From: Nematostella vectensis
Lineage: Eukaryota > Cnidaria > Anthozoa > Actiniaria > Edwardsiidae
NCBI RefSeq assembly: GCF_932526225.1
Contig: NC_064037.1
Location: 11,516,203-11,576,202, forward strand
Direction of reading: 5' to 3'
Length of the DNA: 60,000 nt
Below are positions 12,601 to 43,900 of this stretch, in pieces. The position numbers and the translations under genes are program-made. The notes below the pieces were generated by a model. The model saw only the letters and a program-made list of their open reading frames with translations, was not told the origin of the DNA and made no database searches. The first letter of the stretch is position 1, and each line of letters opens with the position of its first letter.

Positions 12601-15318
12601 TAATGCCTTTAGCATTCTTTGTAATCGTCGTTTTCTTCTATAAGTTACGTAAAGGATGCAACGGCGGCGATGCTGATTGCGTTCTCGTTGTTCGTGTTCC
12701 CGAGTCAGAAGCCAAAGATTTTCTGTTGGAACCCAGATGGTGGAGGTTAGTTACACAAGGAATATATTGTCTTGGACTGGACACAGACTTCACTGCATTA
12801 CAGTGGTTTACACAAGAATTGTATAATACTTTTGGGCGTAGAATTCACTCAAATTAGAGTGGATTTCATGAACTCCGCCGTGCGTGGATGACACTTTAGC
12901 TAACAAGTACTGAGAACGCTCTACTGCACTTTGTCTATTACCTTTTTTGCAAGAGTTTATAAAAGCAATTCTTACAGTTGGAGTTAGTTTGCGGTACTTC
13001 AGTCCAGTTCTGAAGCATTTTTTTCCCGTAATCAGATCCAATGCACCCCGATCACAGAGCGCCAGCACTTTTGGAAAAAAAAAAAAAAAAACCCACACAC
13101 AAAGTGTTGTGCTATTTACCATACCCTTGGATCACACATCGCTTATGGTCAGGCAGCGCTTGCAGTGTTGGAGTTCTACTGTTTTGCTATCGCTTCGGAT
13201 TTGATTACATTCATGTTTGGCTTTGCTGGGACATGAAACGTGTTAGCTATTGATTTCGCTACTCTTTACAAACTGCGCCGGGCTGGGCTTAATATTGTAC
13301 AGCTTGCATACTTTATTTCCAACAAAACATTCGTATTGTGGGATCGTTTGGTTTATATTGCCACGCGTGCTATCGTGGCCACCAAGACGAGGTTTCTCGA
13401 ATCTCAGCCTATCAGCATCTGCCTGGTAGCGCGCGTCGTATCAAAATGTACGTTTCTCATATCCTTATTGGCTTACTTTACAAAACTGTCAAGGTGACCA
13501 CGGTAGCGCGCGTCGTTTTAAAATTTACGTTTCTCACATCCTTTTTGGCTTATTCACAAAACTGTCAAGGTGGCCACGGTAGCGCGCGTCGTAATTGTGC
13601 TGATATTGTTTCTCGTCCCTCAGTGCATAAGCCGCCACCTAACCTTCTCACGTGGAATACAGTGGCGCATAAGATGCCGTGGAACGTCGTGTTTCTTCTC
13701 GGAGGGGGCTTCTCACTCGCACAAGGAGCAAAGGTAACAGCAAAAAGAACAAATCAGCAACATCATACGACATTTCAAAATCGAGAAATTTTGACGTCGC
13801 AAGAACTAGGTTTAATATGATATTGAGTTTTTAAAAAAACTATTGCAACAGGTGATTATAGCCGAATTTGTTGTTGAGCGACCGCCGATCGTCTGGGAAA
13901 AGCGTGTGCGGTCAAATGATTTATAAAGCGACAGTGACAACATGAAAGGTATCGATTGGTTTTGGCGTTTGACTGGCGCTCTTCCCAAACGAGACAAGGA
14001 TTTTTGACTCCCGAGTTCGCGCAACAACAAATTTAGCTGTAAATTCTAGGTTCTTACTCGCGGGTTTTTACGGTACTGATGGTAACTTATTTGACTGAAT
14101 GTCGTTCGTAGGAATCTGGGCTCTCGGAGTGGTTAGGAGAGCAGTTGAGCGGACTTAAGGTGGTCCCTGACTATGGTATCGTCATCATAGTGTGTGTTAT
14201 GCTCACTGGCTTCACTGAAATTACATCTAACGTTGCCACGGTTACCATATTCCTGCCTATTCTCGGCACAGTGGTAAGTACCAGTATCTTTAATTCATTC
14301 AAACCATCACCATTAATGTTACCTGTGATAACTTGTATATTATACCACTTTTTACAACCAGCTACAGTGTTCCGCAAACTTTTTCGTTGTTCTGCCATCT
14401 CTCCATATGTTCTGTTATCTCTCCGTATGTTCTACCACAACTTAGTGCTTCCCCCGTCGTCGAATTTTCTTATGATCCCCACCAATATACCCTGTTCGTT
14501 CGCCTTCATGTGCTATCTACCACTATGTTCTACCAATTCGCTTTGTTCCCTCAGGGCCGGAGTATCGGAACCCACCCATGGTACCTTATGATCCCCGCCA
14601 CTATATCCTGTTCATTCGCCTTTATGTTACCTGTCGCAACGCCTCCTAACGCCATCGTGTTCTCGTATGGGCATTTGAAGGTCAAAGACATGGTAAGCAC
14701 GTTTTGTTCTAGAATACGATAACCTGAGTCGGGTATCGTAACTGTCCTTTTACATACAATCCAATACTGGATCCCAGCCGTATGCACCCCCCCCCCCCCC
14801 TTTTTGGTTTAGAAGCCCGCTCGTATTATTTCAATGCGTGCGCACAAGAATAACTTCATTTCAAACAAGCGCGCGGTTTTTTTTTTAAATTTTATATGCA
14901 AACATATTCTGTCGTTGATGTTGTAGAAAACAAATTTCCTAGCAGTTCTTTGTTATTGCTTATGTGTAATTCTGCGGCTGTGCTTTTTCGATATTTACGA
15001 AGGCTGCACTGAAAATTGCACTGACAACCAATTCCGCGCCCTTTATACCAGTGTCTGGTTTGATTTCAGTTCAACAAGTGGGGAGTTCCCGATAACCGGG
15101 TAATTTCGTCGGTTTGTTTGATTGGATTTGTTGTATTTTTCTTTCAGGCAAAGGCTGGATTTGGTATGAACGTGATTTGCATTACTGTCCTCCTTATCTG
15201 TCTACATGTGTACGGTACTAGCCTTTTCGGCCTGGACACTGTCCCGGACTGGGCCAAGTTTAGCACGATTAGTGGTGCAAGAAACACCAGTCTTGTTTGT
15301 CGTAACGTGACTATTTAG
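6632..15318 (+). CDS. SLC13 family sodium/dicarboxylate, citrate or sulfate cotransporter
   Basis: SLC13 proteins are plasma-membrane transporters that import di/tricarboxylates or sulfate with sodium. Thirteen exons: 6632-6733, 8033-8298, 8855-9094, 9327-9360, 10022-10155, 11130-11252, 11478-11567, 11792-11896, 12645-12745, 13624-13733, 14112-14273, 14555-14692, 15148-15318. Phases join throughout, giving 591 residues, the normal family length. Family landmarks in order: [33 protein letters not shown], the first sodium-site motif [11 protein letters not shown] (about residue 140), [55 protein letters not shown], the second motif [13 protein letters not shown], and [20 protein letters not shown]. 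About 11 hydrophobic helices are expected for the family. The donor after 11896 (GTGCGC) is weak but required by phase. Exon 4 is only 34 bp and lies in the variable loop. Substrate cannot be told from sequence; SLC13A2/3/5-like seems likeliest. Confidence 0.95.
9413..9565. mobile_element. Foldback element, seed of the 42-bp minisatellite
   Basis: A palindrome-like element in SLC13 intron 4. The left arm (GTTTCTGTGGGGTTTTATCG, then GACCGCGCG) is inverted on the right as CGCGCGGTC followed by TTTATTCCGCTGGAACCCCAC. A GC-rich loop (9484-9523) separates the arms. The right arm continues into the minisatellite at 9537-9876. A short related copy lies at 37268-37343. Confidence 0.65.
9537..9876 (+). 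repeat. 42-bp minisatellite, about 8 copies
   Basis: Eight nearly identical 42-bp units containing CTATTCACTTACTGCC and CCGCTGGAACCCCACAAACA. Because 42 is a multiple of three, one frame stays open as a 14-residue repeat ([14 protein letters not shown]), but this is inside an SLC13 intron and I do not call it coding. The unit equals the right arm of the adjacent foldback element. Confidence 0.92.
10764..10990 (+). repeat. 23-bp minisatellite with CCCTAA word
   Basis: Nearly ten copies of a unit reading GGTAACCCTAATCC then TGTTTTCCC in SLC13 intron 5. Each unit holds one CCCTAA hexamer, but spacing is 23 bp, so this is not telomeric repeat. It is preceded by looser 'CCCGTTCCCGG' copies. Confidence 0.92.
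11918..12112. mobile_element. MITE, CAGACCCGTAGCCAG family (copy 1)
   Basis: Ends are inverted copies of CAGACCCGTAGCCAG. The inside contains CTTGAAGGTCCGCC, shared with the copy at 54822-55173. It begins only 21 bp after the SLC13 exon ending at 11896, beside that exon's weak GTGCGC donor. Confidence 0.7.
13425..13590 (+). repeat. 76-bp tandem repeat, two and a fraction copies
   Basis: Units start with GGTAGCGCGCGTCGT at 13425, 13502 and 13578 and contain ACGTTTCTCA and CAAAACTGTCAAGGTG. It ends about 35 bp before the SLC13 exon that begins at 13624. The third partial copy by chance reads [11 protein letters not shown] in one frame, but the conserved exon is found at 12645-12745. Confidence 0.85.
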
Positions 15319-15620
15319 AACATGTGAGAACGTCCTGTTTGGGCTGGATGTGATCCTCGGCAGGGCCAAGTTAAGCACGACTATTTGTACCAAAAAAAAA
15401 AAAGGGTAGACCAGGACCGGACTAGAACCAGGCATAGCCTAAACTCAAGCCTGATTATTCTCGGAATGTCTCAACTCTTATCAACCACAGAAAGCCCAAT
15501 TAGAAACCCTGGTTAGAACGCCTGGTCCGTTTCGAGTCTTTGGATCATTTCGGGTCCTGTACAGTCCTTTTTAAGTTATTCAAAGCGAGCATTTTTCACG
15601 TCTATGTGTCCCCGTGAATC

Positions 15621-15655
15621 AATAAAACACAATTTTTACCAAAGCATTATTTATT
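15621..15655. terminator. Facing polyadenylation signals of SLC13 and clathrin
   Basis: AATAAA at 15621-15626 on the plus strand lies 303 bp past the SLC13 stop. TTTATT at 15650-15655 is an AATAAA for the minus strand, about 580 bp past the clathrin stop; another is at 15923-15928. The 15319-16232 interval between the convergent genes holds both 3' UTRs and no other gene that I can see. Confidence 0.5.
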
Positions 15656-16232
15656 TAACTATTGTGAATGGTGCATGGGCTTTTAAGTTTACTTTCACTC
15701 AGGTGCACTAGGTACACCAAGAAAAATAAAGAAGCAAAGCCGCTTTTACAATGAGAACCAAAAAGACTTGAATTACCCGAATAACATGTTTCGCTGGAGT
15801 GTTAGAACGAGGAAGAAGCCACACCCAAATCACAAAACCTTACTGATGTGTCCAAGACTCTACATCTTAGCGCCCAACATCTGCTTTCCTTAAATCGCCT
15901 AAATCACCCTTACAAGAAGTTATTTATTTGTTGTTATTCTTAGAAGTAGAACTTCCTGCAGCATATTTGACAATTTTTTTGGCTTTGCTGTTTCCAAAAA
16001 TGTCCGCCGTATTAAAATGAGCAGTTCTCTTGAAACACGTACCTATGAATCTGTAACATCAGTTTAGCCATCACTAAATCAAGGTCGAAGTAAATTTTTG
16101 TACCTAAAATTCTACCATCCTGCCACTAACCCATTCCACATCCCAGCTTTTAAAAATTTCTTGAAAAAAAAAACTACCTACTCAAATTGTCTGGTTACAT
16201 GGTAATATTTTTTCCCTAAATGCTGTAGAGGG

Positions 16233-37037
<20,805 letters not shown>

Positions 37038-37970
37038 TGTGCCTAGAGCCTTCTTCTATCCTCCTAGTCTTTGAAACACCCCTGTTAACCTTTCTTTACC
37101 CCGCCAAACCGAAGGCAATTAGAGCGGGAAGAGAGGTTGGAAGTCAGTGCTTGGCACAAAGATATGGAGGAGCGTAAAGCCGGCAGCTCAGCACGAAAGT
37201 GAGGCAAGTGGGAGGTGCCACGTGAGCAGAGATCTGGGGCGACTATATAAAGCGCGCAAACAAAATAGGTCAAGCGTTTCTGTAGGGTTTCAGCGGAATA
37301 AGAGAAAACGAGAAAGAGTCTATTTCCGCTAAAATCCCAACCGGAACGGCAACTGTAGGACACATTATATTTTATATTTACTACTCTGTAGAGGCCATAC
37401 TTCAGTAGTAATAATCAAGTTTCGCGTGCGATAAATTCGCGACTTTAAAAAAGCATTTTTGTGTTTATCTTCAACTGGAACTCGGATAATTCGAATTTCC
37501 GTAATTCCAACTGATTACAAGCTCCTTTTTGAGGCGCCAAATCATGCGGCGCATTGCCCCTTGGGTAATGAAAAATACCCTCAACGCCCGCAATGGTTTC
37601 TGGGTTGGTTAATGTCATCTTATGTGGCGCGTGTGGTTTGAAGAAACGAGAAAAACAATGTACAGATAGTTCTGCCAGAAGATTTCAACTTTTTGCCGTT
37701 CATTGGCCAGTCAAGTGGTACAGAGGCCTCCCAGAACATATGACATGAACGGCAATGTCCTATGAACCGCCTGGGTTCAGTAGAAATTCTCTCTATGGGC
37801 ACGAGAAAGTCTACCAAAGTAGCAGCAAAGTTGGTCCTACGATTGTGAACTCTGAGAAGCCAGGCATGTTTCGAGTGTTGCATTTGGCTTTCTCACTTAT
37901 TTTTGCAGATTTTAGTAACACCCAAAGACCCTTAAGGTATCTAAGTATTCTGTTTGTCTGTTTTCAATAG
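37038..37970. promoter_or_regulatory. Divergent 5' region of clathrin and SETD1
   Basis: The clathrin start (37037, minus) and the first SETD1 exon seen (37971, plus) face away from each other. The SETD1 first exon with its ATG should lie here, but I could not fix it: MEERKAGSSARK at 37164 ends at a GTGAGG donor in the wrong phase. The interval also contains a foldback repeat at 37268-37343. Confidence 0.5.
37268..37343. repeat. Short foldback repeat related to 9413-9565
   Basis: AAGCGTTTCTGTAGGGTTTC then AGCGGAATA is followed after about 20 bp by TATTTCCGCTAAAATCCC, its inverted partner. The left arm matches the SLC13-intron foldback element. Confidence 0.6.
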
Positions 37971-40900
37971 CTCTGAATGGCATCACGAGCTGTACTTCGC
38001 GTCCGGAAGATGAAGACCATCGCAGGGACTACAAACTTCTTATTGACCCTGCAATAAAGAAAGGCTACCAGAAAATCTACCGATATGATGGCGAGTTTCC
38101 AGGGGTAGGTCCACCAGATTAGATGCTCATGCACTGATTTGTTACAATTATGTATTTGTTAAGTTTTTAGGCGACATTTGAATGAGATTGTCTTTTGCAT
38201 CCCTCTAGCAAGCACCGATTATTCTTCGGGACCCACGTCCTAGACGAACTCGAATTTGGACACTGAATAAAGCAGATTTGCCGGTTCCTAATTTCAAGGT
38301 TTGTGCTATGAGACATTTGATTGAACTGCATTTATATCTGAATTTGTCTCCTGAGTGTAATTGTTCATATGAGAAACGAATCACATTGATCGTAAACCTA
38401 ATTAACTACCGAGATTTATTTTTGTGTAAGCTTATGTACTACTACTCCAAATCATTTCTTGTCATTTCATTATTTCATTCCACAGGTTGATAAATACTAT
38501 GTTGGAACGCCACCACAAAGGGAAGTTCTATTTTCCGGGCTCAACGATAATGTGGATAAAAAGTTCCTCCAGGAAATCTGCCAGAAATACGGAACAATTC
38601 AGACCATCAAAGTTTACTACGACCCACAAACAAAGAAACACACGGGGAAAGCTAGAGTAACCTTTGACTCGACGAAAGCGGCGAAATCGGCATGTTCGTG
38701 TTTGGACCACGAGTCTGTCATGGGAAATATTATCAGAACTCAACTAGAACCAAATTTAAAAGGTAATCTTGCGATTCTGGTGTGTTATTTGGTAGTAAGG
38801 TCGACAAGTAATTAATTTTGACGTGTATGTAAACAACCAAAGTGGCTTATCACTTGTCGTATTTCTCACTTGATGTTAAAGGTTAGTGTCAACAAACCAA
38901 ATGATTGACAGATTATTGAGAGTTCAAATTTAAGATTTAGACCTATAAATTTGGTAAATCTGACTAAGTAACCCAGTCACAGAGGAAACCCCCAATGTGT
39001 ATCTCTTAATGATTCGCCCTAAGTGATAATCACTTTAATTGGTTTATTGTACTGTTAAACCATTTGATATAGTATTCATAGCAGAAGCTTTGTAATGTTA
39101 TACAAAACAAACCATACACCATAGCATTGCTCTCATAATTTTTAACTAAAGATCGTAAAAGCATTCTAAAGCTTTTGTATGTCATAATCAGTTTTTCTCT
39201 ATCGTGTTTACTATGTTTACTACGTTGGGAAAATTGCACAATTTACCAGTCTTTGTGCATTTTGTGTTTATTTCAAAATTACATTTGACAAACTGGTATT
39301 TAATTCATCTCTGCTATGGGAAAGTGTCATTGACAACATAATGATATCAATTTATTCAAAGAACATTTAAGCTATTGATTTGAGTTCCTATTTTAACATG
39401 TTTGAGAATGAAATAACCATTGTTTTAAATAAAAAAACAGGAGAATAAACAAGCAGTCAGATAGTTGTCTTGTTTTACCTGTTATAATTGGCTTTTCATT
39501 TCTCTGGCCCTCGATCCACATTGTAAACAATTTTGCTCCCCCTGGCTACTTTATTGTTTGTTGTTGTTGTTTTGTTTAGAGTTCAGAGTTCTGTAATCCT
39601 TTTTGGAAGTCCAACCTGAATATTTGTATTTCATTTACTGAATTCAGTCATTTTTTTAAGGTCTTCAAAGTCACAGCAAGCCACACAGACTTGATTCCAG
39701 CACAAAGTCACTTGATGAGAGTAACATAATTCTGGGGAAGTCCTTTCTCCCTCCAAGCAAGCAGTTTGGTGTCTACCCCACACCACCATCCTCGTCCAAC
39801 TCACACTCGCCATCAGTCGACAGCTCAATGCTAACACCTACACTCAAACATCCTGTTGATCCAAGAAAAAAGGTTGGTCATCCTGTAACACCACCACCTC
39901 CAGAAGTTTCTCAAGACTTGGAAATTGCTACAAGGATTCATGAGCGACCGTCAATGTTGCACAGCCACACTCCCCTATTCCCTCCTGTTAGAAGCGCTTC
40001 CTCTGCTAGTTCCTTTGAACCAGTTTCACCACCACCGCCAGTGCCTTTCAGTAGTAAGGGACCGCCATCAACAGAAGATGAGCACACAATCTTGTTGAAT
40101 CCTCCTGATAAGAAAGCTTCTTCATTCATGAATTACGAAGATATATCTCCAGAACCTGTGTTTTCTCCTCCTGAGAATCATTCCATTAAAACAAATGAGT
40201 TATCAAAAGGGGGTTCCACGGGTGAAGAAAATAAGATTGGTAAGATGATAGAAAACTTGAGAAGGGATTCTGGTAAGCGAACACCACCAAGGGAAAGGGA
40301 AAATAGCCGCTCACCAAAGCACAAGTCAGAAGAACGTAGTCATTCCTCAAGATATGACAGAGATGATCGCAGAGACAAATACAGACATAATGATCATCGA
40401 AGTCGTGAGTATCGGGATGGAAAAGATTATTCATCACGGTGGGAGAGTAAAAGGAATGACAAGTACTCTGACTATAGGACCAGCTATCGTCACGACTCTA
40501 GAAAAGATGACTCCAGGAAAGATTCGTCATATGACTATAGAAGGAAAGGTGATTATGGAAGGCCGGACTACAGGGACAGGGATGACCATGATCGAGGAAG
40601 GCATTCAGATGACTCTAGATACAAACGTAGCAATGAGAGATACACTACCAGTCCAAAAAGAGCTGAGGAGCGTGACAAATATCCATCAAGTCCACGCAGG
40701 AGTGAATCAAGGAAGAAGACAGATTTTAGTGAAGTCTATGGAAAGGATGTATATGGTAAGGATAGCTGCTACACTAGAGATCGTCACTCAAGGAAAACAC
40801 CACCTAAAGAAACTAAGAAAATAAGCAGCTCTAACTCTGAAAAAAGTAAGAGCCCTTTACCTGATTTGTCCTTAAGTGACTTTGACATGAGTACTGATAC

Positions 40901-43900
40901 AGCTACGGAACAAACGGAAAAGAAGACTTCTTACAAAGTAACCTCCAGTTTAAAAGAGAGTGCTGTTGATATTATATCATCCGTAATGACTGCCACAACA
41001 TCGAGTATTACTAAAGTGGACTTAAATGATGAAGCTTATACTGTCGGTGTTGAGGCATGCTCAGATGAAGAACCCCTACCACCAGGAGATGAGCCTTGTG
41101 TTTCACATGAAGTGCAAATAGATCGTGTTCGTAATAGGCTTAAACTGGCCCAAGATGCAATTAGGAAAAGAAAACTCTCATCAAGTGTTGATGAGTCGCA
41201 AGACAATGGAAAGAAAGCCAAAAAGATTCAAATTGTTTTGAAAAATACACAACTGGGTGAAGGCGACACAGAATACAGCATAAGAGACTGCGATGAAAAG
41301 GGTGGTTGGCATATGGTAGGCCAGGAAGATGAAGTCTCTAAGACTAAGTCAACAGATTTACCCCAAGTTGAGGACATTTCACCTTGCAATTCCCCCCCTG
41401 GCACATTGTCATTAACAATTGTAGCAAAACCATGTGAAGAGCAGAGCAGTCTGTATTCGGACATTGCATCAACAGATGTTGAAACTACTAATGATACTAA
41501 AAGTTGTGGAAAAGTGGATGATGATGATGATGACGATGACGCTATGTCTCTGTCCTCAATCAGCTCCAATGAAGATACATTAGAAGTTAATGCTCCTGTT
41601 AAGAACATTGACTCTGCACTTCATAAACCTGTGATAGTGCCACCTCCCAACCTCCTGTTTTCTTTCCCTCCACCTCCTATAATACCTATCCCACCACCAG
41701 CCATGCCAGCTATGTTCAACCCTCATGTCCCTCCACCTATGATAGGACCTGTGACTGTACCTCCCCCTCCACTGATCCCTCCTCCTCAGGCGTCAATACC
41801 ACCTCCAACCATGATCCAGACACTACCACCACCCAGTGTTCCACCACCGCCCATCGGAGTACCAAACAGACCATCCGTCCTATACCCTAACAACAACCCT
41901 TTTCAAAGGAGTGGCTATAATGGACCTGGCTTTATGCCAAATTACAACAGGACCGAACAGTCAAAGCAATGGGCTTGGAAAGTACAGATCATTGATGCCG
42001 TCTCCAAGATCATCAACTCAGAGCTACAATCTATTCTCACTAGGGATGTTTTTCGTAGGCTTGTTGAGGCTTCTGCATTCAAATCTTTAGATGCTTGGTG
42101 GGACAATCAGACTAAACCAAAGGTAAGAATTATATAATAACCTTAGTGGTCTGTATGTACCTATGCTTTTATGAAACACCAACACTTGGTAGGGTTGTCC
42201 CTAAGTTCCAGCTTCCTCTAACAGGTAACACCTGCCTGAATTATGGATTTGGAACACTTTTAATTCACATTACATCTATATTTAGTTGGTTTGATGTCCT
42301 ACCTAACTGGCAGAAATACCTAAAGGACAACCCTTCGTAGGTGTGTTATGCATGATACCTTGTCTGTGATACACAAAATATCATACCTGCTATATTTAGT
42401 CTTTATTATGCAATAACATTTTATATGGTTTAGTCTGTCATCTTATTATATGGCAGTGACTGTAAATGCACTGTGATTGGCTAATTGGTTGTCATGACAT
42501 TCCCGTATTATCTCAGAGGGCATAACAGAATTTTCACAAGTACAAATGCCATATAAAAATGCCATACTAACAACTAACCTTGATTGTTCAGTCAAGCTGG
42601 GAAATATAAAACTTCGGCTTGGCACATCTATACCTCTCAAAACTTTGGTTGGTAAGCCAAAGCCTCAGTTTGATATTTAGTAAGTAGTTAATATCTAAAT
42701 GTAGCTTATCTGCATGTTGCTAATTATGCCACTAGTGAAGCAGCGTAATAAGACTTTTAAGTCCATAATTCAGGCAGGTGTTACCTGTTAGAGGAAGCTG
42801 CCACTTAGGGACAACCCTACCAAGTGTTGGTGTTTCATAAAAGCATAGTGTTAAAACACTTCAAACCCATTTTCATTTTTGTTCTTTATGCATCTTTTAA
42901 TCTAGCAAACTCCTCAAGTCGAGAGTGTAGCAACCAATGCACATGTATCAACATCTTCAGTGGGTCAACCAACCAGTACCCCTGCTTCAATGCTTGGACC
43001 CAGCCCATTTGACCGCTCCCACAGCATGGCGCCAGGTCTACGGGCCTCCCTACCCAAGCTTCCTACCTTTAAACGCCGGACACAGGAACAAAAGGATTCA
43101 AATAGTACACAAGAAAAGAGTGATGGCAGACTGTTGCACTTTAATCACATTCCTAAGAGACGAAGACTGCAAGATTCTGAAGCGGAGTCTGAGCATGACG
43201 CTGAAGTTGAGGCAAGTAGCAGAGAAGGTGATCGAAGGCATAGAACCATTAGTAGGTTGGAGGAGGATGACAGTAGGAGTCAATCACCATGGCAGATGGA
43301 GGATAGCATGGATGGGGCTCCTGCCGCTATCAGTGTTAGAAAATCTGAGGGTAAGCTTTAATTTACCAGTGAATACATATGAATGTAAATGTTAATGTAA
43401 ATCTTCTTGGATGAGAACAACTATTTGGAGGTCTTACAAATAGACTGGACATAATTTTTGAATGCTTGATTTTTAATTTTATTACAAGAAACAACATAAC
43501 GATTTTTTTCTTTTGTCATCCTTTATTGCAGTTGATAGGCGAACAAACACAGGCTCTTCCCTATATAAGACCATCTACTCCAGTGAAGACGAAAGTGAGG
43601 GAGAAGAAAGTGAACAAGAGGATGACGATAAAGAGGAGAGCGAGAGTGAGAGTGAATCAGAAGAGAGTGAGGAGGAGAGTGAAGAAGAAGAAGAGAGCGA
43701 GGAGTCTGATTCAGAGGAAAGTGAAGAAGAGGAGGAGGAAATAAAGGAAAAAGATATTGCAGAGCAACTTGAAGAAGGTATTGCAAATACTAGTGTTTTA
43801 CTTAAAATATAACTCTATTTAGTTTTATCAGTGAGATAAGTTAAATTTTACTGTAAAAGTGTCTTTTCTCTTTAAATCATAACACATTGCCCCTTAAATA

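Noticed and set aside
13560-13620. [18 protein letters not shown] as the missing SLC13 membrane segment
   Set aside because: The phase does not fit and the stretch ends in the acceptor tract; the proper segment [18 protein letters not shown] is in the exon 12645-12745.
37164-37200. MEERKAGSSARK as SETD1 first exon
   Set aside because: Its GTGAGG donor leaves the wrong phase for the exon at 37971; joining gives a stop within about 15 codons.
41510-41545. Possible repeat expansion of GATGAT in SETD1
   Set aside because: A short aspartate run within a conserved acidic-rich linker is normal for SETD1 and shows no sign of unusual length.
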